The notes under the pieces: model-generated | The model's input: the letters and a program-made list of their open reading frames with translations, nothing else | The model's database searches: none | Told to the model about the DNA's origin: nothing | Translations under genes and position numbers: made by a program | Assembly: GCA_031267335.1 (NCBI GenBank) | Contig: JAIRZH010000022.1 | Span: forward strand, 1 to 10,398 | Source of the DNA: Oscillospiraceae bacterium | Lineage (GTDB): Bacteria > Bacillota > Clostridia > Oscillospirales > Acutalibacteraceae | Reading direction: 5' to 3' | Length of the DNA: 10,398 nt | In this document: positions 1 through 6,447 of the stretch, piece after piece | How the letters are laid out: each line of letters starts with the position of its first letter | Numbering within the stretch: the stretch's first letter is position 1

Positions 1-63
1 AGAAAAATTTTGTAATACTACAAAAATTTAAATTTTGATATTTTTTATGTTAGTATTTAAATC

Positions 64-702
64 ATGACTTCAGAAGAAATTTCAAAAATTTTGTTAGAAA
101 TAAAATCAATTTTTTTAAGACCTGATAAGCCTTTTATTTGGGCAAGCGGGATAAAATCACCTATTTATTGCGATAATCGATTAATTCTTTCTTATCCAGA
201 AATACGCAGTAAAATTGAGGCTGCCTTCGCTGAATTAATTAATAAGAATTTCCCTGAATGCGAAGTAGTCGCAGGGACTAGTACGGCAGGTATTCCACAT
301 GCAGCATATGTTTCAGAAATTTTAAATTTACCAATGATATATGTACGTAATACCGAAAAATTTCACGGTAGAAAAAATATTATTGAAGGCAAAATAGAAC
401 CTGGCCAAAATGTGGTAGTTATTGAAGATTTAATTTCAACCGGTGGTTCTTCAATTAAAGTTGCCAAAATTTTAAAAAAAGCTAATATGGAAGTTTTAGG
501 TGTTGTTTCTATATTTAACTATAATATGAAAAATAGCATTCAGAATTTTAAGACTAATGAAATAAAATTTGTATCGCTTACAACATTAGATATTCTTTTA
601 AAAGTTGCGATTGAACAAAATTTTATTAATGATCTTGGTTTTAGGAAACTTAAAATCTTTCAAGATAACCCTGAAAATTCTAAATGGATTGAAATTACTT
701 AA
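64..702 (+). CDS. pyrE: Orotate phosphoribosyltransferase
   Basis: Transfers the phosphoribosyl group of PRPP to orotate to give OMP, the fifth step of de novo pyrimidine synthesis, in the cytoplasm. At 212 aa it has the normal length for the family. The type I phosphoribosyltransferase PRPP-binding motif is at residues 117-130 (VVVIEDLISTGGSS, with the acidic E121-D122 pair and the TGGSS phosphate loop). The flexible catalytic loop is at about residues 95-109, with K99 and the HG pair at 101-102. The N-terminal orotate-side motif FIWASGIKSPIYCDNR (24-39) is also present. The ATG at 64 puts these motifs at normal distances, although no good Shine-Dalgarno is visible upstream. The next gene has its own promoter, so pyrE probably ends an upstream unit or stands alone. 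No other pyr gene is in the window. Confidence 0.94.
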   Translation: MTSEEISKILLEIKSIFLRPDKPFIWASGIKSPIYCDNRLILSYPEIRSKIEAAFAELINKNFPECEVVAGTSTAGIPHAAYVSEILNLPMIYVRNTEKFHGRKNIIEGKIEPGQNVVVIEDLISTGGSSIKVAKILKKANMEVLGVVSIFNYNMKNSIQNFKTNEIKFVSLTTLDILLKVAIEQNFINDLGFRKLKIFQDNPENSKWIEIT

Positions 703-727
703 AATTGTTTAATAAGAACCTTGAAGT

Positions 728-757
728 TTGATATTTTTATTAATTGAATCGTATAAT
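728..757 (+). promoter_or_regulatory. Sigma-70/sigma-A type promoter for gdhA-murG
   Basis: A TTGATA -35 box (728-733, 5 of 6 consensus bases) lies 18 bp before a perfect TATAAT -10 box (752-757) in the 91-bp gap between pyrE and gdhA. Transcription would start near 764, about 30 nt before the preferred GTG start of gdhA at 794. The -35 box coincides with the TTG codon that opens the longest gdhA reading frame, which argues against that upstream start. This is prediction from sequence only. Confidence 0.6.
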
Positions 758-782
758 GCTATTGGTTATTTCTTTAATATTT

Positions 783-787
783 GGGAG
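783..787 (+). promoter_or_regulatory. Ribosome binding site that fixes the gdhA start
   Basis: GGGAG at 783-787 is followed by a 6-nt spacer and then a GTG at 794 in the gdhA frame. It is the best Shine-Dalgarno in the leader and lies downstream of the predicted promoter. It therefore selects 794 over the TTG at 728. Confidence 0.7.
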
Positions 788-793
788 TATAAA

Positions 794-2125
794 GTGAATT
801 ATATAGAAAGAATTATTGAAAAAGTTTTACAAGAAAATCCTGGTGAACAAGAATTTCATCAGGCAGTTATAGAAACTTTAACGCCTGCGAAAACATTTAT
901 AGAATCTAATAAAATTTATGAAAATTTAGCAATACTAGAACGTTTAATAGAGCCAGATAGGCAAATTAAATTCAGGGTGGTTTGGAGCGACAATAAAGGC
1001 ATTATCAGAACAAATCGCGGATGGAGAATTCAATTTAATAATGCATTAGGGCCATACAAAGGTGGGCTCCGATTTCATCCTTCGGTAAATACTGGTGTGA
1101 TAAAATTTTTGGGTTTTGAACAAATTTTTAAAAATGCTTTAACTGGTCTTCCAATTGGTGGTGCTAAAGGTGGAAGTGATTTTGATCCAAAAGATAAATC
1201 AGATTTTGAAATTATGTCTTTTTGCCAAAGTTTTATGACTGAACTTTCCAGGCATATAGGCCCTGAAACTGATGTTCCTGCAGGCGATATTGGTGTCGGC
1301 GGGCGCGAAATCGGGTTTCTTTTTGGGCAATACAAGCGTTTAAAAAATGTTCACGAAGGAGTTTTGACTGGTAAAAGCGTTGATTTTGATGGTTTGCCAG
1401 GACGTAAAGAAGCAACTGGGTATGGCCTTGTTTATTTTGCTGAAGAAATGCTCGCAGCTATAAAAAACTCTTTTGAAAATAAAAAAGTAGCGATTTCAGG
1501 TGCCGGCAATGTGGCGATATATGCAGCTGAAAAGGCTGTTCAGTATGGTGCAAAAGTAGTTACAATGTCAGATTCAAACGGTTGGATATACGACGAACGA
1601 GGAATAAACATTGATTTTGTTAAAGAAATCAAAGAATTAAAACGCGAGAGAATTTTTGAATATATTAATTTTGAACCCAATGCGAAATATTTTAATTCTA
1701 GGTTTGATTGGAATATTGCATGTGATATCGCGCTTCCATGCGCTACACAAAACGAAATTTTGGTTAGCGATGCAAAAAACCTCATTAAAAACGGCATAAT
1801 AGCTCTTGCTGAAGGCGCAAACATGCCAACTGATTTCGAAGCAATTAAATTAATAAAAGAAAATGGAATTGAATTTGGTCCTGCTAAAGCCGCAAATGCC
1901 GGCGGAGTATCTTCGTCTGCACTTGAAATGAGTCAAAACAGCATGAAAACTTGTTGGAGTTTTGATGAATCAAACAATAGACTTCATAATATTATGAAAA
2001 AGATTTTTAATGATATTTCTGATACGTCGCTTGAGTTTGGTGAGCCAAAGAATTATCTTCTTGGTGCTAATATATGCGCTTTTAAGCGTGTAGCGAAAGC
2101 GATGATTGCGCAAGGGGTCTATTAA
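794..2125 (+). CDS. gdhA: Glutamate dehydrogenase, hexameric class I (443 aa)
   Basis: Interconverts 2-oxoglutarate plus ammonia and glutamate with NAD(P)H, in the cytoplasm. Starting at GTG 794, the substrate and catalytic residues are K89 (in KGGLRFHPSV), K113, K125 (in GGAKGGSDFDP) and D165 (in VPAGDIGVGGRE). These are exactly the positions known in Clostridium symbiosum GDH, which supports this start. The N-terminal domain is followed by a Rossmann domain with GAGNVA at about 236-241. The second strand ends in SDS, the pattern of NADP-specific enzymes such as E. coli GdhA, not the GPD-type end of the NAD enzyme, so a biosynthetic, ammonia-assimilating role is likely (inference). The motif AANAGGVSSSALEM near the C-terminus is intact. 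It has its own promoter at 728-757. murG follows after 8 bp and is probably co-transcribed. Confidence 0.95.
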   Translation: MNYIERIIEKVLQENPGEQEFHQAVIETLTPAKTFIESNKIYENLAILERLIEPDRQIKFRVVWSDNKGIIRTNRGWRIQFNNALGPYKGGLRFHPSVNTGVIKFLGFEQIFKNALTGLPIGGAKGGSDFDPKDKSDFEIMSFCQSFMTELSRHIGPETDVPAGDIGVGGREIGFLFGQYKRLKNVHEGVLTGKSVDFDGLPGRKEATGYGLVYFAEEMLAAIKNSFENKKVAISGAGNVAIYAAEKAVQYGAKVVTMSDSNGWIYDERGINIDFVKEIKELKRERIFEYINFEPNAKYFNSRFDWNIACDIALPCATQNEILVSDAKNLIKNGIIALAEGANMPTDFEAIKLIKENGIEFGPAKAANAGGVSSSALEMSQNSMKTCWSFDESNNRLHNIMKKIFNDISDTSLEFGEPKNYLLGANICAFKRVAKAMIAQGVY

Positions 2126-2133
2126 TTAGTAAT

Positions 2134-3255
2134 ATGCGAATAATTTTTGTCGCCGGAGGAACTTCCGGGCATATTAATCCTGCAATAAATGTAGCAAACT
2201 ATCTTAAAAAAAATGAACCTGATTCAGAAATTTTATATGTAGGCGCTAAAAATGGAATAGAAGAAAAAATGGCAAAAGATGCAGGTTTTAATTTTAAAAG
2301 CATTAAAATTTCAGGTTTTTCAAGAAAATTTAGTTTAAGTTCAATTAAAAAAAATATTATTACGATTTTTAGAATTTTTACTTCAGATATAGAATCAAAG
2401 AAAATTTTAAAAGAATTCAAACCTGATATTTGTTTTGGAACCGGTGGATATGTTTGCGGGCCATTGCTGAGGCAAGCGTCAAAATTGAAAATTCCATTTA
2501 TTTTGCAAGAACAGAACTCATTTCCGGGTTTAACGACAAAAATTCTTGCTAAAAAAGCCAAAAAAATTTGTTTTGGAAATGTAGAAGCGAAGAAATATTT
2601 GCATAACATTAATTGTGTTTACACAGGCAATCCTATAAAACATAATATCCTCGAATTCGTTGGAACAAACTGCAAAGAATTAAATGCCGAAAATATTCAA
2701 ATTAAGGCAAGAAAAATTCTTGGATTAGATACCAATTATACCATTATATTATCATTTGGCGGAAGTTTAGGCTCACCTGTGATCAACGATGTGATTTCTG
2801 AAATTATAAATACCGGTAAGTATTTTCATATACATAGTTATGGAAAAAATAATAAAAATTTTAAGTTAAAAAGACATAATTCGCATGTTCGTGCTTATGA
2901 GTATGTAGAAAATATGAATATTTGCATGGCAGCAGCAGATTTAATTATTTGTCGCGCCGGAGCAATGACTTTAAGTGAGCTTGCTATTTTTGGTAAGCCG
3001 GCTGTTTTAATACCTTCGCCAAATGTGGCGAAGAATCACCAATTTTATAATGCGATTAATTATGCTAAAAATTATACGGCTTCTGTGATTAAAGAAAGTG
3101 ATTTAACTAGCGATTATTTATCTAAAGAAATAAAACGTTTAATACATGAAAAAAATTTAAAAGAAAATTTTTTAAAGAATTTAAATTTTAATATTGGATC
3201 ATGTGAAAAAATCTATAAAATTATAAAAACCACATTAAATTTGTCTAAAAATTAA
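2134..3255 (+). CDS. murG: MurG, UDP-GlcNAc:lipid I N-acetylglucosaminyltransferase
   Basis: Adds GlcNAc to undecaprenyl-PP-MurNAc-pentapeptide (lipid I) to make lipid II on the inner face of the membrane. At 373 aa it has normal MurG length. The GT28 N-terminal domain shows the lipid-binding glycine loop GGTSGHINP (8-16), the GTGGYVCGP motif (102-110), and LQEQNSFPG (124-132, equivalent to HEQN). The C-terminal UDP-GlcNAc domain shows SFGGSLGS (207-214) and the RAGAMTLSE signature (274-282), followed by GKPAVLIPSP and NHQ (301-303). The ATG at 2134 is 8 bp after the gdhA stop. A possible AGGGG Shine-Dalgarno (2113-2117) inside the end of gdhA is rather far away (16 nt). Pairing with gdhA is not the usual mur cluster context, so the genes share only transcription. 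No clear terminator follows; repeat DNA begins 6 bp after the stop. Confidence 0.95.
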   Translation: MRIIFVAGGTSGHINPAINVANYLKKNEPDSEILYVGAKNGIEEKMAKDAGFNFKSIKISGFSRKFSLSSIKKNIITIFRIFTSDIESKKILKEFKPDICFGTGGYVCGPLLRQASKLKIPFILQEQNSFPGLTTKILAKKAKKICFGNVEAKKYLHNINCVYTGNPIKHNILEFVGTNCKELNAENIQIKARKILGLDTNYTIILSFGGSLGSPVINDVISEIINTGKYFHIHSYGKNNKNFKLKRHNSHVRAYEYVENMNICMAAADLIICRAGAMTLSELAIFGKPAVLIPSPNVAKNHQFYNAINYAKNYTASVIKESDLTSDYLSKEIKRLIHEKNLKENFLKNLNFNIGSCEKIYKIIKTTLNLSKN

Positions 3256-3259
3256 GAAC

Positions 3260-3307
3260 TTGTTCCCACCGAACCAGAAATTACTTGAAATTTGGTCATT
3301 TCAGATA
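3260..3307 (+). repeat. Dispersed repeat R3, copy 1
   Basis: TGTTCCCAC (3261-3269) is followed by a 38-bp body (3270-3307) that begins CGAACCAGAAATTAC. The reverse complement of this body recurs at 10295-10332 with 33 of 38 bases matching, also directly after TGTTCCCAC. The two copies therefore share the end motif but have the adjoining body flipped, as expected for fragments of an element with inverted ends. It begins just after the murG stop. Nothing in it looks coding. Confidence 0.55.
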
Positions 3308-3363
3308 TCAAAACAAGCGTTAAAGACGTCGTAAATTAAATGAAATTGTTATATTATAAATAT

Positions 3364-3417
3364 TTAGCAATTTATAAGGCATAAAGATTTCGTTTATTTA
3401 ACGATAAAAATTGCTAA
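3364..3417. repeat. Inverted repeat downstream of murG
   Basis: TTAGCAATTT (3364-3373) and its exact complement AAATTGCTAA (3408-3417) enclose a 34-nt AT-rich spacer. It lies in the 173-bp gap between murG and the first MITE. The arms are too far apart and lack a T-run, so a simple terminator is unlikely. It could be part of an older element. Confidence 0.3.
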
Positions 3418-3428
3418 CAAGAAACTTA

Positions 3429-3588
3429 GAGTCTGTCTAATATTTCTAAGCAATATAGATTTAACAATAAAATTTTTAAAATTCAAAGCATGAGGAAGGC
3501 AAATACTGATGTATTTAACTGACGAGCAATACAGAATTTTAAAAATTTTAGTTAAATATGTGTTGCTAAAGAGATATCAGACAGGCTC
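3429..3588 (+). mobile_element. 160-bp MITE, copy 1 (IS5-like, internally deleted)
   Basis: The termini are 18-bp imperfect inverted repeats, GAGTCTGTCTAATATTTC on the left and GAGCCTGTCTGATATCTC as the complement of the right end (15 of 18 match). The whole element recurs at 9371-9530 with the same length and about 10 differences, nearly all transitions. Flanks are TTA on the left and TGA on the right. Both fit the TNA target rule of IS1031-type IS5-family elements, but they are not identical. The right half keeps a strong ribosome binding site and the first codons of a transposase-like protein, so the element looks like an IS with its centre deleted. It cannot move without a transposase supplied in trans, and none is in this window. 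Confidence 0.8.
3509..3588 (+). pseudogene. Transposase N-terminal remnant inside MITE copy 1
   Basis: ATG 3509 follows AGGAAGG (3493-3499) with a 9-nt spacer, a near-ideal initiation site. The peptide begins MYLTDEQYRILKIL, which resembles the (L/S)TDEQW..I.PLL beginning of IS4/IS5-family transposases. The frame then runs into the right terminal repeat and on to a stop at 3703 in flanking DNA, giving a meaningless 64-aa read-through ORF. In MITE copy 2 the same codon is ACG, so the start is lost there. It is almost certainly a fossil and not a functional gene. Family assignment rests on a short motif. Confidence 0.5.
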
Positions 3589-3827
3589 TGAATCAAATAG
3601 TTTAATTACACCACCTATTTTTCACAGATTTAAATTTGATTTTAAAATATATCAGCTATATAGTTTTAAAAGTTTATTTATTAGTTATGGCTATATTGTT
3701 TGAAATTTAGATTACAAAAAGTGTGCACATAGCCTATGAATTTTTTTCAAGCATTAATTATATTCAACGAACAATAACTGTTTAAAAGATCTAGCTGTAG
3801 AAAGAGTTTTTTCAGGGGAAGTTCCGA

Positions 3828-4094
3828 TTGTTAAGAAAAAGAATTAAAAGTTTTGGTATAACTAATACAAGATACTTAGAACCTGCTCTTATCAAATTAA
3901 AGTATAAATTTTTAGGTAATTTTTTAGCACGTTTTGGTGCTTTCGGCGCTGTTTGGTCGGCATCAAGTGATGAAAAAAACAAAAAGATGCCAAAAAAAAT
4001 ATCAAAAAATTGTATTTACAATTTTGGCAAGAACAAATTCTCAAACAAAACAAAAAACAAAAAAGTTTTTTTAGTTAATAAAGAAAAATATTAA
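3828..4094 (+). CDS. Orphan basic protein, function unknown (88 aa)
   Basis: I do not recognise this protein. The TTG at 3828 is preceded by AGGGGAA (3814-3820) at a suitable 7-nt spacing, so translation is plausible. The product begins LRKRIKSFGITNTRYLEP and has one mildly hydrophobic stretch with a GNFLARFGAFGAVWSAS core (about residues 30-47). A lysine/asparagine-rich tail (about 50-88) follows, which makes it strongly basic. No signal peptide or catalytic motif is evident. It lies 239 bp after MITE copy 1 and ends 13 bp before the GTG of the next ORF, in another frame. The tail is low-complexity AAA/AAC-rich sequence that could stay open by chance. It may be an orphan gene, the damaged 5' part of the following gene, or a chance ORF. 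Confidence 0.4.
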   Translation: MLRKRIKSFGITNTRYLEPALIKLKYKFLGNFLARFGAFGAVWSASSDEKNKKMPKKISKNCIYNFGKNKFSNKTKNKKVFLVNKEKY

Positions 4095-4107
4095 AAAAGC
4101 TTTTTCA

Positions 4108-4485
4108 GTGTTTCTAGCTTTTCAAATACTGGTAACTTATAGTTTAGTTTCAGCAACAGCAAAAAATCACCATAAGAATGAAAATATACCATTGCAAAGC
4201 GTTAGTATGGCATCAGAAGGTGGCTCTGAAAAAATTACAGATGAAAAAATATTTCATAATAATTGTGATAAACATTCGGCGAATGATGATTCTAAAAACG
4301 TTAAAGACCAATCGAAAAAATTCAAAAATATTGCGAAATATTCTTGTTTAGGAATTTTGGCGTTTTTTACAATATATTTTGTAAACGAAAAAAATAAAAA
4401 AAACGAAAAACATTATCACGAACATGATATTCTTGAAAAATCTCAGCAATGGTTTGCAAATTTTAAAAAAAAAAACTTGAAATAA
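4108..4485 (+). CDS. Predicted secreted/membrane protein, N-terminal part of a frameshifted gene
   Basis: No known family is recognised. Read from GTG 4108, the product opens with a hydrophobic segment FLAFQILVTYSLVSATA (2-18), ending in a signal-peptidase-like SATA. Ten in-frame codons upstream (from ATA 4078) add the basic stretch KKNIKKAFS, so the full signal peptide would be complete except that its first codon is ATA, not ATG. A polar His/Asn/Lys-rich region (19-74), a predicted membrane helix (about 75-92) and a charged tail (93-125) follow. The frame ends at TAA 4483-4485, just after an A11 run (4465-4475). The open frame one step over continues to 5054. One extra A in the mRNA, or a -1 ribosomal shift, would join the halves into about 315 aa. 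Pseudogene and slippage-rescued gene are both possible. Confidence 0.5.
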   Translation: MFLAFQILVTYSLVSATAKNHHKNENIPLQSVSMASEGGSEKITDEKIFHNNCDKHSANDDSKNVKDQSKKFKNIAKYSCLGILAFFTIYFVNEKNKKNEKHYHEHDILEKSQQWFANFKKKNLK

Positions 4486-5054
4486 CAGAAAAAGTAAAAA
4501 ATAAACTTGCTACTAAAGAAGAACTACAATGTTTTATAAAGTGTTTTTGCGAAGCAACTGATTTAGTTGAACAGATTCTAGAAATTCTTTCGGAAGAATT
4601 TAATTTTAAAATAGATAATAATTCGAATTCAAATAGAATCAAAGTTAGAATCGGAAATGGGTCTTCTTTTGATTTCGATAATTTGAATCCATTAAATTCA
4701 CTTTCAACAAGTCGCGATTGCAAAAACGAAGCAGTAGTGAAAGCATTAGACAGTTCGGCACAACTGTTTTCTTATTTTGCTATGTTTCTTGAAGCATTTA
4801 AAAACTTATTTAAAATTAGTTCTTTTAATTCTTCTGTATCGATATTTTTAGTAATAGGATTTAAAATTGAAAATGGTAAATTTGTGTCTACTGATTTTTT
4901 TGGATCACAAGGCGAATTTGATATAAAAACAAAAGAACATTGTGAAAATGTATTTAAATGCGTAAATTCTGCTACCTTGCGGTGTCTAAAAATTTTAACA
5001 AAAAAACTTTTTAAAGTGCAAACAAATGAGGATGGTTCAGCTCTTTTAAAGTAA
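4467..5054 (+). CDS. C-terminal part of the frameshifted secreted/membrane protein gene
   Basis: This frame is open from the stop at 4464-4466 to 5054 (about 195 codons), but it has no ATG, GTG or TTG before TTG 4683. It therefore probably has no start of its own and continues the 4108 frame after the A11 run. It begins LEITEKVKNKLATKEELQ, has a helical, acidic region with several Cys (CFIKCFCEATDLVEQILEIL), a polar Asn/Ser region, and a second half with an amphipathic helix. A SSVSIFLVIGFKIENGKF strand region and a Cys-containing tail ending in SALLK come last. No database family is recognised. If TTG 4683 were used, the product would be 123 aa, but no ribosome binding site precedes it. The 88-bp MITE follows 28 bp after the stop. 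Confidence 0.45.
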   Translation, partial: KKKLEITEKVKNKLATKEELQCFIKCFCEATDLVEQILEILSEEFNFKIDNNSNSNRIKVRIGNGSSFDFDNLNPLNSLSTSRDCKNEAVVKALDSSAQLFSYFAMFLEAFKNLFKISSFNSSVSIFLVIGFKIENGKFVSTDFFGSQGEFDIKTKEHCENVFKCVNSATLRCLKILTKKLFKVQTNEDGSALLK

Positions 5055-5082
5055 ATATTTTAACTTTTTCAAACAGGTATTA

Positions 5083-5170
5083 GAATCTGTCTAATATTTC
5101 CAAAATAGTGCATATTCAGTTAAAATTTTTATCATAAAACTGCACTGCTAGCGAAGTATTAGACAGGCTT
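5083..5170. mobile_element. 88-bp MITE with TTA target duplication
   Basis: The ends match those of the 160-bp MITEs: GAATCTGTCTAATATTTC on the left and AAGCCTGTCTAATACTTC as the complement of the right (14 of 18 match). TTA directly flanks both sides (5080-5082 and 5171-5173), a clean 3-bp TNA-type target duplication. Inside, AGTGCA (5107-5112) and TGCACT (5141-5146) form a second inverted pair, so the strand can fold almost end to end. The interior differs from the 160-bp elements and keeps no transposase codons. It is a shorter derivative mobilised by the same or a related transposase. Confidence 0.75.
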
Positions 5171-5277
5171 TTAATTTCACAAGAAGTCTATTATAAAAAT
5201 TAAAACGTTATATTTTAAATAATGTAACAAAACAAAGCTATTTTTTAAAAAAAAATTACAAATATTAGGTTTTGAAT

Positions 5278-6162
5278 TTGAAATTATTCGATTTACACTG
5301 CGATACAATTTTTAGAGCTATAAAAGAAAATAAAGACATAAATAATGGTGATTTATGTGTAAATTTTGAAAAAATTAAAAAATTCGAAGAATATATTGGT
5401 TGTTTTGCGATTTGGATTCCAGATTCAATTCGAAAAGATGATGCTTTTAATTTATTTAATGAATTAATTGATAGACTTAATTTAGAAATAAATAAACATC
5501 TTAAATTTTGTAAAAATATAAAAATAATTATTAGCGTAGAAGGTGGCGCGGTTCTTGGTGGAGATTTATCGAAAATTAAAATTTTGAAATCTAAAGGAGT
5601 TAAAATTTTAACTCTTACTTGGAACGGCAAATGTGAAATTGGCGATGGCATTGGTGTTAAAAACTCCAAAGGACTGACGGATTTTGGTATTCAAGTTATT
5701 AAAGAACTCGAAAAAAATAATATTATTATCGATTTATCACATGCTAGTAAAAAGCTATTTTATGATGTTTGCGAACTAGCAACAAAGCCATTTATCGCTA
5801 CACATTCAAATTCAAAAAGCGTATGTTTACATAAAAGAAATTTACTTGATGATCAATTTATGTTAATTAAACAAAAAAACGGAATAGTAGGAATAAATTT
5901 TTGTAATGATTTTTTAAGTAATTCCGGAAATGCTAACATCGAGGATGTTTTTGAGCACATTGAAAAATTTTTATCTTTTTCAGGAAAAGATAATATTTGC
6001 ATAGGAAGCGATTTTGACGGTGCAGATACTTTAAAAGAAATTAGTAATGTTTCAGAAATTGGTAAATTATATGAATTCTTGTTGAAAAAAAATTATTCTG
6101 AAAATTTAGTTAATAAGATATTTTTCAATAATGCTAAAAGATTTTTTGATAATTTTTCATAA
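5278..6162 (+). CDS. Membrane dipeptidase, peptidase family M19 (renal dipeptidase-like)
   Basis: A zinc-dependent dipeptidase. The family cleaves dipeptides, often with a D-amino acid at the C-terminal side, so cell-wall dipeptide recycling is possible (inference). It has 294 aa from TTG 5278 and appears complete. The metal-site residues of renal dipeptidase are all there: H7 and D9 (FDLHCDT), bridging E88 (SVEGG), H155 (IDLSHAS), H176 (ATHSN) and the catalytic aspartate D245 (IGSDFDG). The bacterial LTLTWNG motif (111-117) and the CLHKRNLLDDQ segment (183-193) are also present. No signal peptide is visible, so it is probably cytoplasmic. TTG 5278 is preferred over TTG 5272 because AGG at 5267-5269 lies 8 nt before the former and only 2 nt before the latter. 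It stands alone, with no partner gene adjacent. Confidence 0.9.
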   Translation: MKLFDLHCDTIFRAIKENKDINNGDLCVNFEKIKKFEEYIGCFAIWIPDSIRKDDAFNLFNELIDRLNLEINKHLKFCKNIKIIISVEGGAVLGGDLSKIKILKSKGVKILTLTWNGKCEIGDGIGVKNSKGLTDFGIQVIKELEKNNIIIDLSHASKKLFYDVCELATKPFIATHSNSKSVCLHKRNLLDDQFMLIKQKNGIVGINFCNDFLSNSGNANIEDVFEHIEKFLSFSGKDNICIGSDFDGADTLKEISNVSEIGKLYEFLLKKNYSENLVNKIFFNNAKRFFDNFS

Positions 6163-6163
6163 A

Positions 6164-6187
6164 TTTTAAAAATAGTGCTTTTTAAAA
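6164..6187 (+). terminator. Possible weak terminator after the dipeptidase gene
   Basis: TTTTAAAAA (6164-6172), a 6-nt loop, and TTTTTAAAA (6179-6187) form a perfect 9-bp stem starting 1 nt after the stop codon. The stem is A/T only and no T-run follows, so its strength as an intrinsic terminator is doubtful. The rest of the 285-bp gap up to murA holds no gene. A TTGACT box at 6197-6202 is a possible -35, but it has no good -10 partner. Confidence 0.25.
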
Positions 6188-6435
6188 CGAATAACATTGA
6201 CTTATTTTTAAAATAAATGTAAAAATTTAAGTTAGCTAGGGTTTCGTCGATTTATTTTTTAAATTTTACTTTTAAAAGATTTAGCCAAATTTTTTGTCAA
6301 TAAATTTTCTAAAGATTTTTTAAATTTTATGATTAAAACAATAAAAAATTACTGTTATATTTTAAACTTAAAAAAATAAAAATTAAAATATTTGCTAGTT
6401 TTTACAAAAGAATTTAAAGCATTAACTAAATTATT

Positions 6436-6440
6436 AGGAG
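6436..6440 (+). promoter_or_regulatory. Strong ribosome binding site for murA
   Basis: AGGAG at 6436-6440 lies 7 nt before the GTG at 6448. It is the most canonical Shine-Dalgarno in the window, and it confirms the GTG start. Confidence 0.8.
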
Positions 6441-6447
6441 TCTTTTA

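Noticed and set aside
36..63. Promoter for pyrE from TTGATA at 35-40
   Set aside because: The nearest -10-like box (TAGTAT, 51-56) is only 10 bp away, too close for a sigma-70 promoter.
728..793. 22-codon N-terminal extension of gdhA from TTG 728
   Set aside because: It overlaps the predicted promoter, has no ribosome site, is hydrophobic and unlike GDH, and GTG 794 fits better.
1075..1824. Antisense ORFs within gdhA
   Set aside because: They are mirror frames of a highly conserved gene with no ribosome sites and no recognisable product.
2199..2609. 136-codon antisense ORF within murG
   Set aside because: It is a shadow of murG codons; hydrophobic runs come from complementing AAA/GAA-rich sequence.
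3509..3703. 64-aa ORF as a real gene
   Set aside because: The first part is the MITE-borne transposase remnant and the rest is read-through into flanking AT-rich DNA; the other MITE copy has no start codon.
3256..3828. CRISPR array or tRNA in the repeat-rich gap
   Set aside because: No regularly spaced direct repeats and no cloverleaf or T-loop motif were seen; the repeats are dispersed and MITE-like.
4463..4723. Antisense ORF across the split gene
   Set aside because: Composition is typical of a complement frame (Phe/Ser/Leu rich), with no start context.
5265..5669. 134-codon antisense ORF in the dipeptidase gene
   Set aside because: The sense strand encodes a complete M19 enzyme with all metal ligands.
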